Shown here piece by piece: positions 37,151 through 48,463 of a stretch of 64,000 nt of DNA (position 1 is its first letter; each line of letters opens with the position of its first letter). This DNA comes from Brachypodius melanocephalos. Lineage: Eukaryota; Chordata; Aves; Passeriformes; Pycnonotidae. The notes under the pieces were generated by a model. It saw only the letters and a program-made list of their open reading frames with translations, did not search any database and was not told the DNA's origin. Location: positions 7,644,687-7,708,686 of the forward strand of contig VZSR01001459.1 of the NCBI GenBank assembly GCA_013398615.1, in the 5' to 3' direction. A program made the position numbers and the translations under genes.

Positions 37151-40100
37151 GAAGGAATGCCATTTTCACACCCCGTGCCTCCGATGCTGGATACGGCTGT
37201 GGTCCTGTTAACTGTTAGCAGGAATGCATGGAAGATGGGGAGGATTTCCTTAATTCATAAAGAACAACTCTGCCAGCAAATCCTTTTCTCCTGTGATCTA
37301 TGTTCGAACTTGATTTCAGTAAGCCCTCATACCAGGCACTTTGGATTCCCAAGCAGCAATTCTTCGGTTAAAGATCTTGTGATAAAAGTTAAACGGAGCA
37401 AAACAGCAGAACACAGAATAGAACAAGTTGCTGAGGAACAGTTAAAAATACTGAACTACAATAAAAATAGCTACGGCCAGGCAAAAACCAAACAATGAAC
37501 TTGAGCTGTCCTATTAGCAAGATATTATATGCAAAATATGTAAAATATAAAAATATATAAAAAAAATTTCAGGCGAAACAATGCAAAACAGGAGGAGATA
37601 AAGCACTGAGACCCTGGCAAGCAGAGAGGCACAATGCCACAAGCCAGAGCAGAGCCTAGCAAAATAAGAAGTGCTCAAGGCAGGCAGGACCTGCTTCCAT
37701 CCTGAGACTAAAACATTTCCGACACAGTATTTCATCCTCCAAAATCCCAAGACAAAAACGCCGCTGTCGGAATTATTCACGCAGTGCTGGTTCATTATGC
37801 GAAATGGAACCTCACTTTTAGACTTAGTTCTTCTGCCATAATACAGCACAGTGCATTAAGACAGGTAATGTTTATTATATTAATGTAAAATCAGCTAAGT
37901 AGTCTGGCATTAGCATAACTGTGCTCTCTGTAACAATACAACTCCCTATTATAAGAGGGGGGGAAAAAAACCTCCTTAAAATTAAATTAGCATTTTATTA
38001 TTATAATTTTGTTTATCGTATTTTATCAGGAGAGAAGATCTCCTTCTGACCCAGAGAAAGCAGAACGATGGGCTCTGCTGACATTCCTTGGCATGCCAGG
38101 ATGTCTGCCGTCTCCTGTATTCTCTTCTAGCTGAGGAAAAACGGGAATATTTTCGTATTTGTTTACAGAATGAAACATCTGATCTTATCTTCCACTTCTC
38201 ATGCATACCAGGTTTCGCACTAAGTGCCAAGATAATTGTTTCTGCTATAATAAATACCCATTTAATTTGCATAAAAATATAAAGTTTACATAAATTAAAT
38301 CCTTTCTACATCTAACATTTGTCAAATAGAGACTAAACCAGAACATACACGCACACATCCAAATGTCCCTTTAATAAGATGAGTGAAATTTTAAACTTGA
38401 GATTACCATCAGAATTATTCACATTTTTAAAAGTTACCGGTTTTGTTTCCATCTCTGGCATGAAAGGAAAAATTATATAACCTGCTGTACATGGTTCCAA
38501 ACAGTGGTGATTTTATAATGATTCCGTTTAAAACTTTAAAAAAAAAAAAAAGGAAAAAACCCCTGCATTTTTTTCCAGAGTTTAGGAAAGGAAATGTTAG
38601 ATCAACATATTCTGCCAAAAAAGCCTCAAATAAACCAAAAGCAATCCTGCTTAGAAACATCCAAAATACCCCTAAAGCCCTTAAAAACCCCTTGAAACCC
38701 TCTCTCCCAAACACCCTTAATATACTGAGAATGATCATGGTGTCAGATTCCTTACATTTGTGTAGCAATTCATACATATATTATGGAGAACTTAATTAAA
38801 TAATAAAAGACCATGATTGAAACAGCAACATTTATTATGCCCAGAATTTCACGTGAGTGAAAGGAAGTGTTATACAGAGGGGCTTTTTCTTTTTTTTTTT
38901 TTTTTTTCCCTATGGTAGATTTTAAAGAACTGCAACGCCCAACAGATTTCTAGGAAGAATGAGCCCTCTCTACACCCCTGGCTATTTATTCCTGCAAGAA
39001 TCAAATCCATAGCTGCCTGCTCTTCAAACTCAGGGCATTTAAGATGATGTACACTGTCTTGGCCACTTGAAAAAAAAAAATAAAAAAATTAGTGATTCTT
39101 GAAAAAAAAAAAAAATTCCACCTGATTCAATCATGCTGTTTATTTCCCACGCAAACCAGAGCTCTGCTTAAACACTCGGGCTGGCTTCCCCACTCTGGTT
39201 CCAAGTGATGCCTTTGTAACAGTTGTAAACTTTATTTGCTTAAAAATGTGCAGGTTTTCACACCTATGGCAGACACCTACAGCTGAACATCACAGCTAAG
39301 CACAACGGTGCAAATTAGATTCTAATGAGAAAACATCAGTTGCTTCTTTGACAATTTTGCCATTCACTGATTTACTTCTAATGAAGACGCACTCCAACCA
39401 GCCAGCTCGCCGTGTTAAAGGTCAAAGCACGTTCAAAAAAAATGCCTCACAAAATCAAGGCAAATGGGAAACCCATAAAGAAACCTTCTCATAAAGTGGC
39501 GTGGCAATTAGAGTAATTGTGCAAAAAGCCGTCTTCGGTAAAAAGTAAAAGAAATTAAGCTGCCACTACTGTAACAGGTTAGATGAAAATCAAAATTTAA
39601 TGTATTCTCCCTTGTGTCGTCTTGTTTTGTCAAGACATCAAATAGAATTGGAAAGTACAAAATAACAAGCCCTTGAGAAATCACAGAAGCCGACCTTTTT
39701 GATGTTGTTGGTTTACCTTGTTCTCAGTTATTTGAACAATGATGTTTCAGATTTAAGGGCAAGATAAAGCTTAAAAATTAAAACCCGTTGTCAGTTTGGG
39801 GAGGAGGGGGTGTTGTCCCTCCCAAATAATAGAGCATCTTACCTAATCAATGAAGGCAAATCCATCCAAAAACTAGTGCACAGAACAATTAGCAATTCCA
39901 CTTATTTGTTCAATATTCAGTCTGGGGTTCTATAACATTCATTCAACTTCAATACAGACCACAGATCCTCCTGCTAGCACAGGAAACCGCGCTGGAAAGG
40001 TTAAAAAGAAAAGAAAAAAAAATAGAAGAAAAAAAGGCTGGGGCAGAGATATTTGCCAGTGCTGCTTCTCTCTCTCTCTCTCAGTCTCTACATGGCCACT

Positions 40101-42867
40101 TTAATCTGTAGATGAGTATATGGTGGATTTTTTTTTCCCTTTCCTTTTAACTGGAAAGCAAAGCTGAACAAGTAAGCACCTTATAAAAACAAAACAGGAC
40201 AGGACATTTTAACTGAACTACAGCAAAGTAGTTTCCAGTAATGCAGTTCTGCTTTCAATAAAACAAACAAACTGCTTAAAACCAGCCAAGCCTTTCACCA
40301 AACAATAACAAATTTAGCTTATGGTGTCAGGACTTTCCCACAATCTAGTTTTGCAGGTGTTGATAAAACTACCCCTGCTACTGCCTTTCCCTAGCAAAGA
40401 GGGGAGAAAACCAACACCAGTAAATTGTCCTCCTACTGAGAAACCTTTACAGAAAGTAAATCCAAGTGCTGTGTCCTCCCAGCTCACATTTATCTACTGC
40501 AGCTCTGAAGAGACTATGAAATACAGAGCAGAAAAACACAGGAGCTTTTGAAATTCCTTAAACTTTTGAACACAAAAATCCTTCTCCCCTTACCTTTTTT
40601 CAGCTGCTGGAGCATGTAATCAGACACAGAAACCAAGGCATTTTGCACTGAAATAATAATTTCAGGATTTTAAATACAATTTCATTCTCAAGCAACAACG
40701 GTGCTTGAGCACTGTCAGGTTAAAATGGTGCGTAAGAAATCTCTCTGACTGCCCTATCTCGCTTTCAATGCCTAAAAATCCATTTTACCCTTCTCCACAC
40801 AACTGTTGCAACCTTTTTCTTCCTTGCACGCAACTAAAACCAACTCAGCTCGCGCGGACATCAGAGCCCACCGTCCATCAGTGCAATCATCCATCTGTGA
40901 CGCACTGCCACGACTCTACCGTGGGGTCTGATCGCTGTTCACACCCCAGCACCAATTTCAGCTTAAGCAGGGTTAAGAGTTACACTTCTAAAACTTGTGC
41001 AGGGCTTCTCCAGCCCCAGAAGAATGTGAGGCACCCACACCTTCCTCTGAGCACTGAGGTCCCTGCAAAGACAGCACAGGGATTTCATTTCTTCCCTGTC
41101 AATCCCATTGTATTTATGACTTCTCTTTAGTTCAGCTGACTGACTGGTCAGAGCATGTCTCAGAGCTTTTTTTTTTTTCTTTTAAAGCAAAAATAACACT
41201 GCTTAGAAAAGGGAGGGCACAATGGCACAGCACAGTAAAGTGAATGTTAAACAAGACTCAGAAAAAAAAACAAACCAACTGTAGCAAACAAAAAAAATTT
41301 CAAAGCAGCCCTTCCTATCATAAGCTTTCTGATGATTTATGGTTTACCAACTCAGCAAGGTTACGCAACAGTGCATGCCTTTAGATGCATTATTTGAGTC
41401 AGTTGAGATTTAATTAAGATCACAGCCTCCAAAATCCCTGTCAAATGAAAATTCACAGAAGACAATACACTATATATCCTCATGCAGATAGTCTCCATTC
41501 CATGCTCTGGAATAACATAAGTTAATCCTCGTTTCTATGGTGGCAGACAAAAGTTCACTAATTTTGTTTTCTTTTGACACTTGTGTTGTTTTCTGTTTTA
41601 TGTCATGAGATCATTCCCTTTTGAGAGGGGAGGGGAGCTGATATAGGGGGAGAGGAGGGAGAGCAATATGTCTGAATATGGCAGCAGATGTATTTTGACA
41701 TTCTCACAGCTCTGCTGTGATGTCATCAAGTTTTCATATAATTAACCCCTGCCAGTAAGAGCATCCTTTCATGACATCTGTCCATTGGGAAGAGAAGGAG
41801 TCAGGGGAAAAAAGCACAAAAAGTGCCTCAGTCTTGCTCTCACACTAAAACCAAAATCAAATAAAATTAAATTAAGGCTACAAAACAGCAATTACATCTT
41901 CCTTCTGTATCAGTGACTGGCTTTCCCCAATTCATTGTCTGCCCCAACCACCTCCTCACCTCTGAGGTGCTCTCAAACCACACGACACGGATGCCCAGCT
42001 CATTCCCAGCGCCTTCTCCTCTTGACAGTCCTGGTGCAAGGGAATCCCTTCACTCTAAAATCCAGTTCCTCTATTTGCTAAGCATGAGTACGTTAAATAT
42101 AACAGTATTTCTTACAGAGAAATTGCTAGAACTTTACCTCACTCCACTGTATTCCTATTTGCATTATCTTAATATCTGCTTGCTTATCTCATGGTTTAGA
42201 AATGACAGGTGCTAGCGGTCTTTTGTTTGACAGGCCACTACACAAATAACTGTCTTGCCTGAAAGGGCTAATGCACTACTAATGAACAATAAATCAACTT
42301 TGATTATAAAGTGTCAGACCAATCAGTTTGCAGTTCAGCTCTATCACAGGCTAGGCCAAGGCAGCTACTCTGTTCAGGCAGGACTCGGGTTTCATCTCTG
42401 CAACCTTATCAATGAAATTTTTTTGGACGTAGCCACAGGAGATCACTGAAAGCCCTCTGACAGCAGATTTTTCCGCTGGCTGCGAGGAGAGGACAGAGCC
42501 TGCTTTTAGAGACTTCCTAGGCTGCTACTACAATAAATACACAATCAACAAAAGCCATTTCTTTACCAGACAGAAGCACACTCTAAAGACATACGCACAT
42601 GTGCACATGTGTTGCAGCCGTGACTTTTAGAAGCAAACAGAAATGCCTTTCAACTTGGTGTAAAAGATGTGTGAGATGCCTGAGAGCTCTGCACATTAAA
42701 CACACTTATGAGGGGTTCGATCTGGTAAATAATAATTTAGCAGGCAGGGTGCTTACAGCTCCGGGGGGAGAGGAGGGTAAAGAGCCTCCTCGCCTACTAC
42801 AGCTACTGCACACGCACAAGGCATTCCAGGATTGGGCCCGGGAGCATCACACGAGAATCAGCTGTGA

Positions 42868-42875
<8 letters not shown>

Positions 42876-42901
<26 letters not shown>
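42876..42901 (+). repeat. Poly-A tract (26 bases)
   Basis: A pure A run of 26 bases follows CCAAATT. I found no adjacent SINE or processed pseudogene. Confidence 0.95.
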
Positions 42902-43539
42902 GATTTTAACATTTTAGTTTATTTATAAAAAGGCAAACTAGCGTGTGCAAGTCACTTTTTATTAGAAATAAACTTCAGCGATTTATTGTAGTTCACAACT
43001 CAACACTCTCTGCTAGAATAAATCCAGCCGTTTGGTTTTCATAAACAGATCTTGGTCACCCCGAATGATTCACACTTCCTGCCACCAAACTTGTTTTTAT
43101 TTAAAAATACGAAATGGTAGCGTGTCGAACGCCGGCACACGCACCGAGACGGCTGCGTGGCGTTACCGAGGGGCTTTTCCCTGCCACCAGCACAAGGGTA
43201 AGTCACAACTCTCACTGTTTTAAGAGACAAGCTGGCTTTGAAGGAGTTAATTCCAGGGAGGAAGAGTGTATATGCACTTTGCTCTAAACTTACCACCCAC
43301 TTCCTAAGGGTTCCCTCCTCCCCGCCACCACCACCCTCGAAATTTCAGCTCACTCGCACTGCAAAGCTGACACCGAGCCCGGCTGCGCTGAGATCCCGTT
43401 ACATCCATTTCGCCGGGGTTCACAGCACCAGTCAATGTCAAAAACAAAGCTCACTCACTTAATTTTCCCCCGGTAAATTGACTGGCGAATCCATTCAGCG
43501 ATCCCGGTCCCTGACATTTAAACCTGACACTGTGTTTTA

Positions 43540-44460
43540 TCCGGCTCCGTGCACTTTCCCTCCTTCCTCGCTCTTCTTCCCAACTCCAGCGCCGCGGCAC
43601 AGCCCGCCCGGCTACGCGCACCCGCGGCTGTCACGACAGGCGCCAGGCGACACGCTCCGCTCATCACTTCTAAAAACCCCCGGCGAGTTGCGGGGCGCAC
43701 ACGCTGTCCCTCCATCCTACCTCCCTCCTCCCGCGGAGGAGCCGGGACCGCGCGGCTCCTCCAGGCCGCCGCGGCTCTTTCCGCCACTTTGCGCGGGCCT
43801 CCCGCCCCCGATCCCCCCGCGGGGCACCCACCTGGGCGGCGGCGGGCGGCGTGCGGCGCGCCGGGCCATGGAGCGGGCTGGCGGAGCGGCGGGCGCGGAG
43901 CGGTGCGGAGCCTCCGCGGGCGCGGGCGGAGTGCGGGGCGCGCTGCTCGCGGGCTGCCGCCGCCGCGCCGCCACCCGCGCGGCCCCGCCCTGCGCCGCCG
44001 CGCACACCCCGCCCCGGAACGGGGCGCCCCGCGGGCCGCCCCCGCCCCCCGCCCGGGCACCGCCGGCTGGACACCCCCCCGCCCCGGACCTCGGCGCGGC
44101 CGCGGGGCGGGGGAAAGAGCCGGCACAGCGCGCTGGCGGCGCCCCCGGGGAGCCTCCTGCCCGCCCCGTAACTTTCTCGTCTCCCGCGGAAAGTGGCTAC
44201 CGCTCTCCTGCTGCGTGCCCGACGGCTCTGCCACACAACCTCGGGATTTCGGTATCGGAAAACAGCAGTGAGAATAATAAAGAAACAACCACAAGGTGCC
44301 TCTGACGGGAGTTTGCACTAGAACGGGGCAGAGCGCCCGGCCTGCGGAGGGGAGCATCTCCCCTTCTTCCCTCGGCCGCGCCTGCGGGACCAGCGGTACC
44401 CGTGTCCCCCTGCCAGCCCTGCCCGAGGACATCCACGGCCACACAGATCTAAGGCAGCGA
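43540..44460 (-). promoter_or_regulatory. FOXP1: Intronic CpG island, candidate internal FOXP1 promoter
   Basis: This stretch of about 0.9 kb is extremely rich in G, C and CpG, in sharp contrast to the AT-rich intron on both sides; the core is about 43720-44170. It holds several GC boxes of Sp1 type: GGCCCCGCCC at 43981-43990, CCCCGCCCC at 44007-44015 and GGGGCGGGG near 44104-44113. No TATA box is obvious. CpG islands of this kind usually mark promoters. Shorter, N-terminally truncated FOXP1 isoforms from internal promoters are known in mammals, and this island sits about 10.7 kb upstream of exon A, in a suitable position. Its direction of use is not shown by sequence alone; a divergent plus-strand non-coding transcript is equally possible. 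The long open frames through it on both strands are explained by base composition. Confidence 0.65.
43832..44113 (-). other. FOXP1: Possible alternative first exon with splice donor
   Basis: On the minus strand inside the CpG island there is a near-consensus donor, CGCCCAG then GTGGGT (GT at 43831-43830). An exon ending at 43832 and starting somewhere among the GC boxes would be a normal CpG-island first exon. The upper limit given is a guess, since no start site can be read. An ATG at 43869-43867 opens 12 codons plus two bases before the donor. Spliced to exon A it would be out of frame with FOXP1, and its context is weak (T at -3, G at +4). If this exon is used, it would be 5' UTR with a short upstream open frame, and translation would most simply start at the MM in exon A. 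Confidence 0.3.
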
Positions 44461-46041
44461 GCTCTGTGCACCCAAAGCCGCTGCGTTTGGGTCTGGGGCA
44501 CCTCTCAAACGTGGGGTACGCCTCACTCAGAATAAGCGTCACAAACTCAGGCGGGCGAGCTCCAAGAAATGCTTGTCCAGACTTCAGCACCGAAACTCGA
44601 CCCCGTCCGTGTCCGTGTGCTCTCCCAAACGCAGGGATTGCCACAGACCCGGTGCCCTGTTTTCCCGTCCCCAAAAAGCTCCCATCCATAGCGTATGCCG
44701 AGCTGGATCCCACAGAGATCGAGTACAACTACTTCATCTCAGGCAGCAATATTTGGTAAAATCTCTCCCCTCTATTTCAATTCCTTTTTTTTTTTACATT
44801 TTCACATAGTTTCTGAAGACAAAACTGATGCAGAGAATAACTCCTCAGTTACTTCACGTGCAAGTGCAAGAGCAGACAGAAGCTGCCCTACACCATTCCC
44901 AGCAGAACCTCCCGTGATTTGCAGGAGTCGGGGCTGTCAGACAATAGCCCCATTAGTGATGCTGCTGAAGAACCTCACAAGAAGCAAAGACAAAGGACCC
45001 AATTTACTGACAACTTGTGATCTGATGTTAAATGGGATGCGATACGGATTGCTTTCCACCCTAAAGTGTTTTCATGTCAGATAACAAATTTATTAATGGG
45101 ATTTTTTTTCAGGTCACAAAAATGTGACCCCACCCTCTTATGAATATTTAATAAGGGACTAAGGGCATCTTTTGCAAGACCCTAAATCTGCCAGAAACAG
45201 CCTACATGAATCAGAAAGTGCCTGCCTCTTAAAGGGGCAAGGATGCCCCGAGCAGGTCAGCACAGACAGGGCATGGGAACAGCCAGGATTTATCTGTGTT
45301 ATATCTGTGCAAAGTCAAGCACACACATACACTCACACCCCCCGACACACTGGGAGCTCAGCAATAACATAAACCATAAAGCATGCAATGTGCTAGTAAT
45401 AATTATCACCTGTGCTTAAGAGAAATCCTTGCTGTCCTGGACTTCAAAGTAATCTCGAGGAACTTGGCTTGCTTTGGGAAATATACGACAGAATACAGAC
45501 TTGAACTTTTCAACAGTTCTCTTGTGGACCACCTCCTCCTTCCTGCTGTATTTCTAAGAGCATTGCAACAGCCTTGACGGCAAAGGAGCAGCGTTAGGAA
45601 GGCTCTGAGCATTAACACCCCCTGACCAACGCTAGCCAAAATGAGCAGGGGGCTGCATGCCCAGGCAATCTCTGCAGACCATCAGAGGATCTCTACAGAT
45701 CCCAGTTGGAAAATCTTTTCATCTATCTTGTCTTCCTCAGCAGAAACTTCTCACCCACACAAGTCTCAATCCTATTCTCACAGTATCAATTCTTATTCTC
45801 CTGTATCACTATATCCAGGCACACACAGCTCAATCCAAGGCCAGTGCCCTCCTTCTGCTCTGGTCACTGACTGATCACATGCCTGTGAGCCAAGCTCTGC
45901 ATTGCTCTATTTATTAAAAAAGGGGATTCTATGAAGACTACCACTTTGCTCAAGGCATTTCTCTTCTTTCCAGGGGCAAAGGAAAAGTGTAATGTGTCAA
46001 CGCTAGCCCAGGGCGGTGAGAGATACATGTGAAGCAAAAGC

Positions 46042-46345
46042 ACGGTGCTGGCTCTGGCACTGACAATTCTCCCCAGCTTTGGACAAGTCACCTAGGAATA
46101 TTTGTGGTTACAGTTCTTTTTGAATGTCCCTGATGTTGAGGATGCCCTTTTCTCTGAGAGCTCAGTCTACAGTGTTTCTGGCCTGGTTTTGCAGTGGCCT
46201 GCAACATTTCAAGGCAGTCAATGGACTCAACATCTCTCCCTCCTCATCTGCAAAATGGGGATAATGCGACTTGTTTCAGGATCTTCTATAGACCAAGATT
46301 TGCAAAACACTTTGAAAAATGAAAGGTGCTGTCTAAGCACTGAGT
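46042..46345 (+). mobile_element. MIR-like CORE-SINE, apparently interrupted
   Basis: At 46042-46092 the sequence resembles the middle of a MIR/CORE-SINE ('ggctctggcactgacaattc', 'ctttggacaagtcacct'). At about 46229-46345 it resembles the following part ('ctcatctgcaaaatggggat', 'ttgcaaaacactttgaaaaa', 'atgaaaggtgctgtctaa'). About 135 bases of unrelated sequence lie between them. The order and orientation are those of one element on the plus strand, so an insertion or strong local divergence is likely. Identification is by remembered consensus words. Confidence 0.55.
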
Positions 46346-48098
46346 GCTGGCCACAGAACCTGCAAGCCGTATTTTTAAAGCGTTTTATATCCTTTCATAT
46401 AAAAGCTTCGTACCTGCAAGCTCAGCCAACATCTGCTCTGGGCTAAAAACTTCAGCCTTAGTAACAGAGATGGTAGCACTTGTTAAGTAAGGTCACCATG
46501 AAATATAATGCATTTCTAAGCCAGCAAAATATTTTAAAAGACCAAGAAGAACCATAAACTCCCACTTTAATTCCATTCAATTACGAAGAGTCATCACAGA
46601 CAGAGACCATCAGACAGGGATGTTCAAAACAGGACACATAAAGTAATACATTAAAAATAACTGGGAGAGAGCGTGGCAGGCTAGATGGCTATTTGGCACT
46701 GTGTGCCCATGGGATCTGATCCATATTAGGTGGTCATGTCTTTCACCTAGGTGAATGAAAATAATCCCTGGATGCTAAGCTTTAAGGTCCAAGTGAGAGG
46801 AACGATCATGAATTATGACAAGTGTAGTGGAATAAATGATTTTGCTATGTCATTATTTTACATGTACACTTTCTTCACAGACTTTTGCAGGTATCTATCC
46901 ATGCAGAGACCATGAACTTGCCTACAGAAAAGCCTCAGCCTCCTGCAGGGCAGGGGAGAAAAAAAAAGAAAAGACATCCACAAACTGTAATCTTCTCTAA
47001 CCAGAGCCAACCTGCCCCAAACGAGTCAGTTTTATGCCTAGTCCTAATACGAGGCAATTTCTGCCTAAAACAGCAATACATCTGCACTTAATCCTCGGGA
47101 TGTTCTCCTGGGCAGGCACGGCCAAACAGGTCTCACTTTGTGCTCTGGCAGCTGGCAGTAGTGGGCCAAATCCTGTGCCCTGCTTCCCAAATAGAAATTT
47201 GGGAGTAATTCAGCTGAATTTAGGTGCCAGTGCTGCTGTGGCACAGAGGAGCCCGCCCGCCCAGTGGGGCCACTCCAAGCCTGGCAAAGGCAAGAGCCAA
47301 ACCAGGCTGCTCAGCACTTGGACTGGAGCCATGGGCCGCTTAAAAAGCAAACTGCTGTTTGCAGTTCCGAGGGAAAAAGGCCGTCTCGGATACTATTCCC
47401 ACTCCTGGATCCCCAGGCCCATTTTTGTGGGGTTAAATCATATTTTCCTGTTTTGAGAATGCTTCATTTTCCCTTGTTGCTGTTTGAAAGACCTACAAAA
47501 ACAAATGGGGAAAACAACTGACTAAACAGGAAACAGTGAAACTTATAACCCACAAAGTGCTGAGAAAAAGGACAAAGTAAACAGTTTTTTTGGGTCATTT
47601 TTAATAATCTCAGCTAATGCCCTCATGGTAAAATATCTTCAGGCAGAAATGTGATTTTTAGGCTGATGGTGTCTAACAAAACAGAACGTCAAAGCAATTA
47701 ACATTTAGGTAATCCTTGTGTCTCTGTTACTCTTCTTCTTTTTGATGTGAAACTGTCATTTTTCTTATTGGTCCTGCAAATTCTGCATGAACAAGGCTCT
47801 TTAAATCCCCCCAGTGTTGTACAATGGTTTGAATTTCACTTCATGGCATGCTTTAAATTACCATTCACATCTTCATTTAATGCATCATTTTATAATGCCA
47901 GTGTTACTAGTTAATTTATATATACACAGCAGGATGTGTCAACATTCAGGTGAGTTATGAATATGATTGTACAGGAGTTATGGAAGACATTTCAGCAAAA
48001 TTATGGTTCCCTCTAAACATAAAAATATTAATAATGAATCAGACATCACAGGTAAACAGCAAATTTTATATAATTGCTCCCCCCCCATGCTTCTAGAT

Positions 48099-48115
48099 AA
48101 ATAAATAAATAAACA
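48099..48115 (+). repeat. (AAAT)n short microsatellite
   Basis: Four tandem copies of ATAA end in ACATGG. This is a minor simple repeat. Confidence 0.85.
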
Positions 48116-48444
48116 TGGCATCATTCTTGCTCTGCATTCATATTTGATTGATCTTAATAAATTGCCATCTCCTTTCCTAATAAACTGTAATCTCTTGTTT
48201 CCGCCACAAAGTAAAATTTATTAGCACACTCTTCTACCAGCAGGTCTGCATCACTCACAACACAGTGTGCAAATTGTTCCAAGTATGCTTGGGCATTATT
48301 CATAATTTATTTTTCTGCCCCAAAGTACACAATATATTGAGAGGTAATCACCACTAACTGTTCTCAGTTACTTTCCTTAATTATGTGAGATGACATTTAT
48401 GTCACGTACAGTAGAGGAAATGCTGCAGTTTCCACTGAAACTCG

Positions 48445-48463
48445 TTTTTTTTTTTTTTTTTTT
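48445..48463 (+). repeat. Poly-T tract (19 bases)
   Basis: A pure T run is followed by CCTTGCC. On the transcript strand it is poly-A. Confidence 0.95.

Noticed and set aside
37126..42901. Long A tracts as tails of processed pseudogenes or SINEs
   Set aside because: No gene-like or SINE-like body precedes either run, and no target-site duplications were evident.
43478..44305. Long plus-strand open frame (275 codons) and a 327-codon minus-strand frame through the CpG island
   Set aside because: Both are proline-, arginine-, alanine- and glycine-rich translations of GC-rich DNA. Open frames occur on several overlapping frames and no domain is recognisable.
44466..44759. Plus-strand open frame of 97 codons ending in an unusually protein-like stretch (AELDPTEIEYNYFISGSNIW)
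   Set aside because: No family recognised, no conserved start context, and it lies beside the CpG island where open frames are expected by chance. A search could still be worthwhile.
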